Below, piece by piece: positions 1-12,324 of a stretch of DNA of 64,000 bases. Location of the stretch: contig NC_092577.1 in assembly GCF_037975245.1 (NCBI RefSeq), positions 6,231,001 to 6,295,000 on the forward strand, read 5' to 3'. The translations under genes and the position numbers were made by a program. The notes under the pieces are model-generated. The model did no database searches, was not told the DNA's origin, and was given only the letters and a program-made list of their open reading frames with translations. Source of the DNA: Apostichopus japonicus. Lineage: Eukaryota > Echinodermata > Holothuroidea > Aspidochirotida > Stichopodidae. Position 1 is the first letter of the stretch. Each line of letters begins with the position of its first letter.

Positions 1-819
1 ATAAAATGACATTATCTGGATTAACCGGTAACATATATAGTGTATAATATCCAATTAATATTTTTAAGTCTAGCTCAGTATCACCCTACCTTATACCTGC
101 TTTGCACAGCTCTATGTATAAAACACTACTTTGGTCAATGTAAAGAAAATATATAGGTTACGTACCTCGTATCTAATTAGCATAATAAACTTATATTTAC
201 CAAACTGTTGCAAGTTTGTTTTAATGTAAAAGCTTTTTCTTTACAATCGTTTGTTTTCTGTATCTATTCATTGAATGGCTGAAAGATGCACTTTAAAATA
301 TTTCACTAATATTTTATATGAAGTAAGGGCCATATATATATAGCGGTCACATCAACTCAATGACACGTGTAGGCCATATAATAGAAATATTGATGAACTT
401 TAAATAATTGATATTTTATCGAACAACCGTTCTTGTGTCAACCTGTTCGCTGCTACAGCATTGACAATTATTAATGAAAGGTAAATTTGTTCATAAAAGG
501 GGTCTCCCTGTTTAGACCCCTCCCAACGGACGCGAGCATCCAAAGAAAATCATGTTAGAAAGGGTAAACACTTCATGGTGCTGTGAAAGGTCATATCAAT
601 ATAAGCCTAAAAAAACTTCTCTGACTATTAAGGCGAAAGACGAGGCTTTTCCCCTCACACCAATGAGGCTGGTCATACATGACTGGTTGAAATATTAATA
701 AAGTCAACTCTAAATAATGTCAAATGTTGCCAGTCGGGGGAATTGGGTACTTGGCCCCACCACCCATGAAATCGTACAGACGCCACTTAGCGGGAACATG
801 ACATTGTTATGGTCCTGAT
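1..819. other. Non-coding, AT-rich flank
   Basis: No coding frame is convincing. A short piece near 500-530 (ggggtctccctgtttagacccc) has the hairpin logic of the gggtctaagg module found in the DNA elements. Confidence 0.6.
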
Positions 820-1065
820 TTGTTTCTGACCATAATTTTTGGTTCCCGGACAACTCCCCCTTGGACGATTACCCACAGGACGAGTACCCCTCGGACGATT
901 CCCCCTCGGGCAATTCCCAACCGGACAATTCCCAATCGTGACAATTGCCCCCAGACAATTCCCACCCGGACAATTGCCCCGGACAATTTTCCCCCGGACA
1001 ATCCCCCTCTTCGGGAATTTCCACTGAGACCCTTCCCCCAGGACGACGATCATTACATTTTATCA
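820..1065 (+). repeat. GGACAATT minisatellite, left
   Basis: Irregular 14-17 bp units of ggacaattcccccc with variants such as ggacgattaccc. The unit length is not fixed, so the array is degenerate. An inverted counterpart lies at 5580-5830. Six short open frames crossing it are artefacts of low complexity. Confidence 0.8.
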
Positions 1066-1319
1066 CATTTTGGACCCCCCCCCCCGTGGAAATTTCTGCA
1101 CATGCCCCTTGACCATCAATCACAAGTCGATCAATAGGTTAAAAAGTTACATTTTGGTAGGGATTGGGATCAGGTGTATATGACTTCCTGGAAACATCTT
1201 TCCAGTTAATATCACCTCAAAAATTTGCCCGCTTATACAGCGTCTTTATCAGTTGCCATATGCTTGCATCCACATGTGTATTTTTCGACAGAACTGGGAT
1301 ATTCAGCGTTTATGCTGTG

Positions 1320-1700
1320 TTAGTTTTTGCGCAATTTGAATGCATGATAGATGGCTAGACCAGAGAAATGTTCGCGCGCTTCGCGTGCACTAGTTAGGTT
1401 GATACTGTGATAGCTCTTATCTCTCTTCGCATGCATAATTTTCCGCGCGCTTTCGCGCGCATTAGCTGCACTGTTCATGTCATAGTCCTTTCATTTGCTC
1501 ATTATGTTGACCATGTATGGTAGTAGCAACAACATATTCTCTGTGCGCTCGGCGCGCACAAAATGTACATCTACTATGATATTTTTACGCATTTTGCATG
1601 CATGGTAGCTCGCTAGAACAGATGATTGCGCGATTCTCGAGCGTTTTTATCCCTAGTTTCATGCATTCTTGATAAACATAATGCAGGCTACACCAGCAAT
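1320..1700. repeat. Degenerate tandem region with CGCGCGCTTCGCGCGC palindromes
   Basis: Repeats of about 125 bp with short GC-rich palindromes (cgcgcgcttcgcgtgca, gcgcgctttcgcgcgc) and the block acgcattttgcatgcatggt. The inverse of that block is at 3885-3915. Confidence 0.6.
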
Positions 1701-3589
1701 CTCGGCACTTCAACATGACTTATATGCGTGTCATAATGTACCACTCTTAAAGTGCGCCATTCTGCTCGAAGAATAAATATTTAAACAACTTGTCACCCTG
1801 GGAAGAATGTTCTCTTAATTCAAAAGATTGAAACTAGTGTACAATCAAATTACAATTGAAAAAAGTTTGAGATTTTCAATCAAATTTATTGATAATCAAT
1901 CATATTAAATTCAAATTTTTCAACTTTCAACTTTCCATTGGTCCCTACTTTCAGTCTTTTAGATTCCTTTTTCATTTTTTTTTATTTTAGAGAGTGATAT
2001 ATGTATCAAAATCATCAAACAATAGTTACATTTATCATTCAGACTTAGCCATACTTATATCACTATATTACTTTCATTTATTTGATTCATTGAATACGTA
2101 AATTTTCCAATATCATTAATTGCAAGTGTAGCTTTAAAAGCTTTAAACGTTTTATCAGGTAACAAACACCACTTTGTAAATGTATATAAAATGGGCGAGC
2201 CAGTGTGCTCGTCTTCCAATATAAGAGGAAAAGGGAGCCTGCAAATAAGCAGAAGGTCCATTCAGGTTCGAGTCCCAGTGAAGCTGGTGGTGCACCCAAG
2301 CCGAAAAGGTGTGAGCTTATATTTGTTCTTAGCGTGTAGCATATTATGCATTTATATGCCAGGGTGTTATAACACACTAACACGTGTTATGTTTTGGGAG
2401 CATGCATGCGAGGGCTAGATATATTAAAGACACAATACAGTAAATCGTAGTGGTATTATATATTTATTTATTTATTTATTTATTTTTTTTTTTTTTCAAA
2501 ATTTTTATATAATATAAAATATTTTATATTTTATATTGTTTATATTTTTTTTATATTTTTATATTTATATATTGTTTTTAAAACAGGCCACAATAAAATG
2601 TGCGTCTAGCATAACACGTGTTATCATGTTATAACACAGATGCATATAAATGAGCAATATATTCAAGTCGAAAACGCTATTATAAGCAACTGTACAATTC
2701 GGTTCGGGTGGGTGGTCGATTGTTCGCCAGTTGGAAATCTTATTGATTCAATGAAGTTCTATTTTCTGAAATATTATTTCATGCTTTATATTACAGTGTG
2801 TATATTCTTTAAAAAAATCTAATTTGTGTGAAATTTTTCCGTTTTCAGTATCGTGGGAAAAATATTGTTCTCGTTTACGCCCAGTGCGGTACGGTTGACA
2901 TCAGCATCAGAATCGCTCTGTAAACAGCAAGAATTTGCAGTCTTCTGTTTTGCGTAATTTATGTTTGAATTGTTGAAAGTTTTAGAAGTCGTTTTTGCTC
3001 GTAAGACAACTCAACCATGCATAAACGATCCACGACTCCGTCTCCAATTTTTGTTATGTCTCAGGTGTCTACAATACCCGCCAAAAATGATGGGACAACA
3101 GCACCATGAATACAGTGCATGCATATTGGCTGTCCTTAGAGCTCCCCACCCCCCCCCCCCTCAATCAATGTTGGGGTTGAAAACGCCATGTTGGTCTCGC
3201 AGTTTCCAGCATTGATATGGGGAGCGGGGTTTCTCCCGTGTATTTTTTTGGCGGGGATTATATGCCGTCAGTTTTGTAACTGATTCAAGTGCTCTTACAC
3301 GGTTAGTAAACAATATTATATAGTTAATCAATGTCTCTTCGATACTTGTATCACCTCAGCTCTCTTCAAACAGTTGCAGTTCTTCTTGTTGAAACAATGA
3401 GTTACCTGAATTAAGCTCACAGACAGTGGCGTATTTAGGGTTTCATGCCGGGGGGGGGGGGGGGAATTCCAATGACCATGAAAAAGATACCCAATGCGAG
3501 CTCAAAGCGCGAGCAAAACGGCTTGTTTTTAGAATGGTTCATTAGGAGTCGTTTATAGGTCATGTTGGTGTGAAGGTTTCTGATGTAGC
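1701..3589. other. Non-coding region between the inverted repeats
   Basis: AT-rich with a TTTA/T run at 2460-2500, a C homopolymer at 3150-3160 and a G homopolymer at 3450-3464. Two near-copies of taacacgtgttat (2379, 2610) form E-box palindromes. No supported gene. Confidence 0.6.
2188..2300 (+). repeat. Possible tRNA-derived SINE fragment
   Basis: The stretch aggttcgagtcccag (2262-2276) matches a Pol III B box, with an A-box-like region about 60 bp upstream (gcgagccagtgtgctcg). No cloverleaf with a proper acceptor stem can be drawn, so a tRNA gene is not called. Confidence 0.4.
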
Positions 3590-4000
3590 CTATGTCAAGG
3601 ATACGTGATACCAAGGATGAAAACGCGCGCGAAGCGAGCGAAAAGTTCTGATATCCAGCTTTCATGCATTAAAAATGCGCAAAGTATCACTGACAGCAGA
3701 AGTGCAGCTAGTAAACGTGCAGAAAATTGTGTAGTTGCTGGCTACCATGCATACGAAGTGGGCCGATGACAGGACTGTCGGAAAATGTTGTGCTAGTTAG
3801 CTACCATGTATAGAAGGGAGTAAACACTATCACACATATCAACCTAGCTAGTGCACGTGAATTGCGCGAACAAATTTTTGGCACCAGCCAGTTACCATGC
3901 ATGCAAAATGCGTACACTTACTGTAACACCACATAAATGCTACGGGGAATGTATAGTAGCTGGCGATAATGCATAACAAGAGTCTAGAGCTTCGTGATTC
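3590..4000. repeat. Inverted counterpart of the 1.3-1.7 kb repeats
   Basis: Contains cgcgcgcgaagcgagcg and three spaced tagctaccatgnat blocks, including accatgcatgcaaaatgcgt, the reverse complement of sequence near 1590-1610. Confidence 0.6.
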
Positions 4001-4019
4001 CTTGACTTTGGATTTGAAG

Positions 4020-4980
4020 CCAGATATAATTGTTTGACCTAGCTCTGTTGACCTCAGGTGACCTTTGACCTTAACCAAAACAATAAGAATCATCTACTCA
4101 CTATGGGTAATCCACCATGGAAGTATCAGGATGATCTGAACTTGCGTAATCCACTAACAGTGGTTACAACCGGCGTCACAGACACACACATACATGCATG
4201 CCTGCACATCTTCATTTTGCCTCTGGCAAGGATTCAAAAAGTGGTTCTGAGCAATTTTCAGCGAAATAATATTTGGCCACGCCCCTCAAGAATATTAATG
4301 AGATGCAGAAGGTTTCTAACCTTCACATGCACCCACAGCTCCCACCAATTCCAACGAAAAAAGTTTGAACAAAATCGGACAGACGGTTGCCGAGATATTA
4401 GCATTTAAATAATGTGTTCGAAGGCCCGCCCACTCATGAGTATTAATGAGATTGGCACCAAAAACAGTAGGGACCACCTACATTCTATGGGTAAACCACC
4501 ACCCAAGTATGGGAATGAGATCAAACCTTGCGTTATTGACGTCAACGAAATTACATTTGGCTCCGCGCCTCATGAATATCAATGAGATGCGATAAGGTTA
4601 ACAGTAACATACGCATTTACCCCACCTCCTACCAATGCTACCAAACAAGTTTGAACAAATCGGCCATTATGTTGCCGAGATACGGAGTCCGTCCACTTAT
4701 GAATATTAATGAGATTAGCACCAACAACGATAGGGACCATCTACTCACTGTGGGTAACCTACCAACCAAGTATGATACCGATCAGATCTTGCATCGTTCA
4801 GTCATCGTGGTTACAAGCCGGCGTCATAGACAGACACACGCACACACATACATGCGTGACTGCATATATTCCTTTTGCCTATGGCAAGGAATAAAAAAGA
4901 GTCAAATAAAGGTCTACCGGGAAACGAATTCAGCTAAAGTGCGCGCGAAGTGCGCAGAAACTGTTAAGGTTATCTAGCTA
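4020..4980 (+). repeat. Dispersed repeat, two to three tandem diverged units
   Basis: The blocks ctactcactatgggtaa (4093), cattctatgggtaa (4480) and ctactcactgtgggtaa (4741) recur with gtggttacaa and ccggcgtca about 70 bp later and a CA-rich tract. The unit also has tgacctttgaccttaacc (4062). Looks like a SINE-type or tandem dispersed repeat common in marine invertebrates; no coding sequence is supported. Confidence 0.6.
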
Positions 4981-5579
4981 GCATGCATGTGCAAGGATCA
5001 GTTAATTCTCACAGTATCAAAGCGCGCCAAATCTATTTTCCCAAAAGTGTACCAAATTGACGCCCAAGATATTATCATTTTGTTAGTTTAGCTATTAGCT
5101 ATAGTATACACAATGTACGCGAAACAAGAAAGTGTTTTGGTACTTTGTCTCCTAAAATACAGTCGTTTTGCTATTTAAGCTTTTCATTTCAACGGTGTTC
5201 GTATGTTTTACTACATTGCAAAATTATTACATTGATAGCGTGACAGGACGAAAATGGTACAGTAATTCAGATATCTATGTAAGTAGACCAAAGTTAGCCC
5301 ATATCTCACTCCTTTATGTGGCCAAAAAAAAAAAAAAGTCACTTTCTACAGGGAAGACATGATTTACACACAGAAAGCGGAAATAAATAAATATATCACT
5401 AATGCACGAGAATCTCGCACAAAGATACGCGTTGTTCGTATCTTTAACTTCGCGATAATTTTTTTCTCAGGTGAGTTGGGCCTGTTGGTTATGCTAATGT
5501 AAAATCATATCCTACCAACGCACATTTTTTATTGGTAATTAGCGTTATAAAATCGTCCCAATTGGGTGCTCCCGATTGA
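4981..5579. other. No recognisable feature
   Basis: AT-rich sequence with an A14 run near 5323 and no credible reading frame. Confidence 0.6.
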
Positions 5580-5830
5580 CAATTATCTGTGGGCAATTGT
5601 CCGGGGGTGGGGAGGGGAATTGTCCGGGAAGGTAATGGTCCGGGGTAATTGTCCGGGGGAAGTCGACCGGTATGAGAATTGTCGGGGGGAATTTTCTGGG
5701 GTGGGAACTGTCCGAGTGGGAATTGTCTGGGTGGGAATTGTCCGGGGGTAATTGTCCAGGGGGTAGTTGTCTGGAGGGTAATTGTCCGGGTGGGGGGGGG
5801 GGTAATTGTCCAGGGTGAGTTATCCGGTCA
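5580..5830 (-). repeat. GGACAATT minisatellite, right, inverted
   Basis: Units gggaattgtccggg and ggtaattgtccaggg, the reverse complement of the 820-1065 array. The outer edges also correspond: tggttcccggacaact on the left and, reversed, tggtgaccggataactca on the right. Confidence 0.8.
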
Positions 5831-7849
5831 CCAATTTTTAGGGCTGTGTTTTTGGTTCATAGTCTTGTATCATGGTTGTCGTTTGTACCATTTGATTAAG
5901 TTCCTTTATATACCTCCTTTAGTACAACTTAATATACTGAAACATTTCTGGCTTTTTATCTTACCGTATGTGTACCTTTCGATTTTCATGTTAATATCTT
6001 TTTCGTGCAAATATACAAATCATCGCGGGGCACCAACAAAAAATCTATCGCGCCGCTTGCAGTAATGTTTGGTTAAAATAAATTGTCCCGCATTATTTCT
6101 TTTAGTCGGAACATAGAGACGTAGGATTATAGAGATTTAACCAAATTGAGAGCATCACAATCATGTGTTATCTAGTCAGACCCCTACCAACGAGAAGTGC
6201 AACTTCAATTCAAAAAGATAAACTGAACATAACAAGAATCAGTCCTTCTATAATTTGTATTCATAACGTTGTGTTGTCAATAAGCCCTCTCTATTCAAGT
6301 TTCCTTCAATTGGTTTGCATGGAAGCATGTGAGGATACATTAAACAACCAATGAGAGCAATTTTGCTCATGTAAAGTAAAACTTACAAAGAATAACCAAC
6401 AATTAGAACGCAACGTATGCAACAACAATGCGTATGACCTAATAAAAATATGTTATTTGGACGATTTCCCCAATGGATGATTCGTAGTTACTGCTGTACA
6501 CCTACTGACCTACTTAATATCTGTTTCCATGGTTACTTTGACACGTTTACTGACAATGGGCACGTGGTTCGTTTACCTGTTTCTATTCATGATGTTAAAC
6601 TGGCTCGAGTCATCTATTATTATGCTAATGAGATATTTACGGGAGTTCCAGGTGTGGTATTCTTACTATTGACTTGCTTTGGAACATAAATTGTTTGAAT
6701 CAATCGTCTGTATAATGTAAGTGCTGCATATATTTGCACAGAAAACTATTGTAGAAGTAGAATATGCCTACTGTGTGCACTAATGCGGTGATGAAGTTAT
6801 CGGGTAGAAACATGGAGTGGATTTCACGGGCTCTCTGAAAACATACAAATGAATCTCTCAGGAGGGTTGGCGAAGGGAGGGGCAGTGGCGGGAGCCGGTA
6901 AAGGGTGTCTGAAGGGTGGAGATGGTGACTAAACTTACTGAAGAGCATACCGAATACGGTGATTGGGATAAAGCATTGATAGTCTAGAAAGTGAATAATC
7001 ATAGATCTGTATTACATTTTTTTTTAATAATTCGACCAAGCTATACTGCCAACGTAAAATACTTTTCATTGATACATTTTCCGTGGTTACAGTTACTCCT
7101 GGAACGGCATTGAGAATATGACATGCTGAATAATTTTCATTTATATTGTATTTTATTTATGGTATTACCGAATATTTTTTCCTTGTTTCTTTGGAGTGTC
7201 GGGTGAGGCGGGATTGGGTATCTTAAATATTTCTTTCATTATTTTTAGTAACACGTCATACACTGTGAATCATATCAACTGATAACATTAACGTGAATGT
7301 GTAAGGATGGAAATGGGAAGCTTTTTATGAGGTTGGTCTGAGGAACTGATGAAGGCGAGAGGATTAGCGATATATTAAACTGAATATATTCGTTGTGTTA
7401 CCAATTTGACTCATGAATCTTGTCTCAAAAAAAAAGAAATAAATTAACGTATTAGCGAGGATTACGTCTCTGTCTGTAAAACTACAATATATTCTTAGTA
7501 GGCCTATGTGAAGGAAATAATGGACATGAAGAAACAAATAAAACACAGGATATTGATAATGGAGCTAGAGATAATAATAAAAAAAAACACCCGGTGACCG
7601 GAACAATGAGGGTGATGATATGGTTAGGGTGGGAGGAGGGTAAAAATACATTGAAAAGGGAAACTGCGAAGAACAATGAGTGTAATAACGGTTACAACTG
7701 AAGGGGGTAGGTAGGGTAACGATGGATTGGTAAATAGGAGGTGTCGGGAGTGTATTGAGTGAACCGGTTTTCGAATGGGTTATAAGTGAGGGGTTTGGGT
7801 TGGGGTGAGGGATTCAATTACACTAAATTTTAAAGGGCAAAGCAGGGAC
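5831..7849. other. No recognisable gene
   Basis: Short frames only, without splice context or protein-like composition. G-rich interruptions near 6870-6930 and 7640-7800 are low complexity. Confidence 0.55.
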
Positions 7850-8953
7850 ATCCTGATTAAATCAAGTATCTCGAAATATTTATTTCGAGGAATTTTAAAT
7901 TATTAAACAGTTTTTGTTCAAAGTTATGAATTATATAAAGCTGAAGCTCTCGATGACCTTTAAATTATTGTTTAAAATTATTAAAAGAATAATGAAAATT
8001 AATATAAATTGAGCTTATTTCTTGTCAAATTGGATTTCAAACTATAAAGAAGAAATTGATGTAGTTTTAAATGCATTAAATCATAACCTCTGCAATTTAT
8101 GAGATACATATTTTCCTTTAATAATTTTAGGTAGTAAAAAATACAATTTAACTTTATAATTAACTCCATTACAATTATTTATTCCATTTTTTGATAAATA
8201 TTATTTATTAACTTATTTTGAAGAACTATTTTTTAAACTGCGACAACTAAAACTATTTTATTGGTTGCTTGTTTGGTATAAATTTCAGTTTTAGCAGAGA
8301 GTAGAGTATTATAATTTGATCACATGGGATTTTAAGTATAGATTCATAGGTTTTTGCTATTTTATTGCCATCATTTTACTTCTTTTATATTTATAACGAT
8401 TTTCAATCTCTTTCGTTGAAAAACAAAACCTTAAATAGATTGAACATAATTTAAAAACAAATATTTTGGAGGTTTCAGCTTGAAAAGTTACATTTACAGT
8501 ACTACTTATAAACTCAAAAACCCTATTTTAAAACTCATTCGAATTATTAAATTCAAACAACCTTGTTTATATATCTCTTATTTTATCCTTATAAACATTC
8601 CTGTCATTCTAAAACCTATTTCTAATTTAAATTTTAACAATAAATTAAACAAAAACATTTTAAACAACCCCCACCCACCCCTCGACCCCTCTCTTACCAA
8701 CACTATCTTAAAATATTCCATATTAATCCATTATATTTTGTTTGATATATGATAACATCCTACATAATTCCTTTCGCGATGACCTAATTATTCAAATAAA
8801 TCAAACTAAACTAGTTAAATCCAATCCATGACATTAAAGTTACAGCAGACTTTACATTATCTATTGTTCGTTTAATATTGATAACTTTTTTAATTAATTT
8901 AATTCCCTGTTTAACTGTTATGATGATTCTAACATCTACACCGGAATACTTAC
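7850..8953. other. AT-rich island upstream of the LRR exon, with a perfect hairpin
   Basis: Base composition drops sharply to strongly AT-rich. A perfect inverted repeat ctcgaaatatttatttcgag is at 7870-7889. A 90-codon plus-strand frame at 8480-8752 is dominated by Asn, Ile, Lys and Leu and looks compositional. Confidence 0.6.
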
Positions 8954-9121
8954 TGCAGCTCCTTCAAGCTTGTACACTGTGAGGAGTAAGACAAGATGGC
9001 CGCCAACTCTTCATTAGTTAGTCTCCTGTAGCTGTCATAGATCTCCAGCTTCTGGAGAGAACTCAGGATAGAGAGAGAGAGACCAGACCGAAGGATAAGG
9101 TTCAGACCAGACTCATCAACT
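8954..9121 (-). CDS. 168-nt leucine-rich-repeat exon, probably from an NLR-like gene
   Basis: On the minus strand an open segment sits between a pyrimidine-rich acceptor (GATGCTCTCCTAG) and a consensus donor (CTGCA|GTAAGT). It is exactly 168 nt, about two 28-residue repeats, and enters and leaves in the same phase. It could therefore be duplicated or skipped without changing frame, a hallmark of NLR LRR exons. The peptide runs VDESGLNLILRSGL, then SSLQKLEIYDSYRRLTNEEL, then AAILSYSSQCTSLKEL, a ribonuclease-inhibitor-like LRR pattern. A second possible acceptor (TTTCATTCTAG, before 9162) would lengthen the exon to 209 nt and break the symmetry, so I prefer 9121. It lies on the same strand as the NACHT exon, about 39 kb downstream of it. 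It may be the 3' end of that gene or a stray exon of another family member. Confidence 0.7.
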
Positions 9122-9162
9122 CTAGGAGAGCATCGGGATAGATACACACAGGAGATAGGAAT

Positions 9163-11860
9163 CTAGAATGAAAGAATAGAGTTACTGATAATAGAGTAGA
9201 TAGAGATAAATAGATTGGATTTGGTTAGGATTAGAATAATTATTATGATATTATAAATAATAAAAATAACGAAATGAAAAGAAAGGAAAGTAAAGCTATC
9301 AACTAGAACATTTAGGTTATGTTTAGTTGTAAAAAGGAATTTATTTAATGGAACGGAAATAAAGGATTGATTTTAAGGGGAGACAAATATTAACAGAAAT
9401 AATTACAATAGGTTAGAAAAAATAAAGTGGTAATGTAGGGTTAAAGGGTTAGTTTGATTGTTTTACATTTAAATGATTAATTAAAGGTTTTATAGCAAGT
9501 AAGGTTTAATTAAGTAAGAATGTGAGGCTACATATATATTTCAATTTATTTAGTTATAATAGGAAACAAATCTCAATGACGGGTTGAGAATTTTATAAAA
9601 AAAATGGGTAATCAAGAATTGACATTATTCTATCTTTCGAAAAAAAATATTGATCAAATTTATGTGTTTTAATTTAGAACTTTCAGAAGAAAAATTTAAT
9701 TTAAATGAAAATATTATCACTTATATGTAATAGGAATCATGAAAAGTTAACTTCCTCTTTAACTAGCACCAGGTTTTTATGAAGTTTAAGATTTGGAAGA
9801 ATTATATTTAAATCAATAGGTTGTTTCTTATCATTAAAATGCAATTTAGAGAAGCAGATGTAGATCAAATTCAAGTTTCAAGAGAGAAGGTTGATGAGGC
9901 TTAAACTCAAATTTTAATATACAAATTATTATTGATCCAAATCCTACCATTCTGCTTGAATTATAATTATTTCCAATTAATACGATTTGTTTAAAAGGTG
10001 ATGTTAACCTGTGTTTAGTTATCAAATTCACTTCTAAGTTACGGTTTGAGTGTGACATAACTTCTAGTGGATTTTTTTTTATATGTAACATTTTTCTTTC
10101 TTTGCGCTTGTAGATATTCTTAAATTGGGTAACGCTTATGATCTTAACTTTATAAACGTTATCATTTCTTCCAATTAAATAGTACCATCCGCTTTTTATA
10201 TTTTTTTTTACAAATAATATTGTTATCTGGAACACTTCATATCGTCATGGGTTAAATTATACTAATTATTACTTTTTAGTAATAGTTTAATCGGGTTGAT
10301 TGGATCTGTATGTAGTATCTTCTGTTACTATGGAGTTCAGTGGGTGTTAATAGTTAGCGGACAAATATCGATTTACAAACACGAGAGATAAATCAGTCAA
10401 TTACAAGTTTAATAAGAAGATTGCGCCTTTTAAAACTAACGTTAGAGCTACGGCTCTGGCGAACGTTACAGCACCGTAACAGAAGTGGCGCAATTTTAAT
10501 TTTAAAAAAAATGTTTTAATATCAAGTGGCCATAGATCTGTTAGCTTGGAAATGACGTACGGTTTTTATAATTAAGTGGGCAAAATTAAGACAAAACCAG
10601 CTGTTAGTAGAAAACCACGATCTAGTTGCTGCTGGAAAGACATGGACGAAAGATTTCTTTTTAATAACTATTTATTGCATTTTATTATTATTAAACTTAA
10701 ATTGGAAACCTGTTTTATAGAGGCTCAAAGTTCTAGGCCCTATACAGTATTTAAAAAACCTATATTCCACATAACTAAAGTGTCAGGTATATTGGCAGGA
10801 GTTAGGTCATTCAACTAATAATCAATTATTAAATAACAACAGTCATCCTGCTCGGTACAAAGCTGCAGGTTTTCACAAAATTGGCTCAAATAACCGACCT
10901 GGTAGATTTAGTAAGTTTGGTGATTACACTACTAAATGTGGAATGTTATAGATTGACTTGTATTAATGCCTATAAGGCCTATAAGGCTATGCTATGTACG
11001 ATTAAACTCGAGTTGAACAATTTTCTGTGATTTAAGATATTTGAAGGGATAACAAAGTTTCTACAGTTTGTCTATGGATAATTTTTCTTAGCTAGAATGA
11101 AGTAATTGTTTTCGAAGTAAAGGATAAGCATCATCTCACCTAGAATGTTAATCGCTGGTTTTATTCTTCGCTTAATTTAAGTTTCCTTTTAAGAAAACTC
11201 AGTGTCTCGATTGTATTTTATTCAATTCCTTTATAGTTGCTTTAACTTGGACTTTTCTGATAATCAGTCAACAGCAAGGCTAAGATTTTTTTATTATGTA
11301 AAAGTTAGAATGCTTAACATGTCCTCTCGCTAAAAGAAGTAATTCTAGCTTTTCGTGGGAGATGTTTGAGATGTCTAACACATAGCCTAACTTTATTACT
11401 AGTCTAGCCTATAACCTATCTAAGTTTGGCCTGGCCTTCGTACACATCCTAGCCTATGCCTCTATACCATACCGTCAAATTATCTCACTGATCAATAATT
11501 ACTGTTTTAGCTACTAAATGCGTTTCCTCTCCATTAAATAATCCATATTAATTAGCACACAACAAGTCAACAACTCCCACGAATATACTATATGTACTCT
11601 GCACCTCCACTAATATAACACTAAACTATTCATTGTCAGTGATAGATACGAGATGTGAACAAGTATTCAATAGCATGAGTCATCGATATTCATATACAGG
11701 TGTTTCGTAGTTTTTCGCGGGTGATGTTCGAGATTTACAACAGACATGTTGGCGCCAATATAAGTAAATGTACGTAACGTTATGTATGCCCGGTGGAAAC
11801 AGTTTAAAAACTGACGTCAATTGGATATGTAGTAACGAAGGGGTCGAGGAAGTAAATAAT
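9163..11860. other. AT-rich intergenic or intronic DNA; small hairpin element at 10420-10494
   Basis: No supported coding sequence. At 10420-10494, attgcgcc and ggcgcaat bracket further inverted pairs (taacgttagagc, gctctggcgaacgtta), so the 75 bp could fold into a cruciform. Plus-strand 10576-10818 is open for 80 codons but resembles nothing I know. Confidence 0.55.
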
Positions 11861-12324
11861 ACAACCAGGGCGGATCCAGGATTTTGAGAAAGGGGGGGCC
11901 GACATCCCGATGGTAGCACTTTAGTGGTCTGCGTCCTGGGGAGGGGTCTAAGGGGAGGGGTTGTCCCCCTCCCCCTTGGAAATTTTTGGTTGATTGTGAG
12001 TGCTTAGATGCAAAATGGTGAAACATTTCGCCAAAAACTAGAAAAACCAGAAACGTTGCAGACACGCTTTTTTGTGCACATATTTTTTCTCGATAGACAC
12101 ATATTTAACAACGCTCAACAGTGCATGTACAATGGATACACTATTATTGCGTCGATTCGTTTTTTCTTTTGCGCGAAAATTATGACACCAGATTCACCCC
12201 AAGAAAAAACATAAAACAAGATATATTCAAAGAGATAATTATGATATACTTTTAATGAAAGGGGGGTGTAGGCGGTTTTACACTATCTAACGCAACGTAG
12301 TCGCCAAGAACCTGAAGTATTTTT

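Noticed and set aside
2240-2280. tRNA gene
   Set aside because: Only the B box is convincing; no acceptor stem or anticodon arm can be formed, so it is kept as a possible SINE fragment.
8480-8752. 90-codon frame, possible organelle-like protein
   Set aside because: Asn/Ile/Lys/Leu bias follows from AT content; no motif or splice context.
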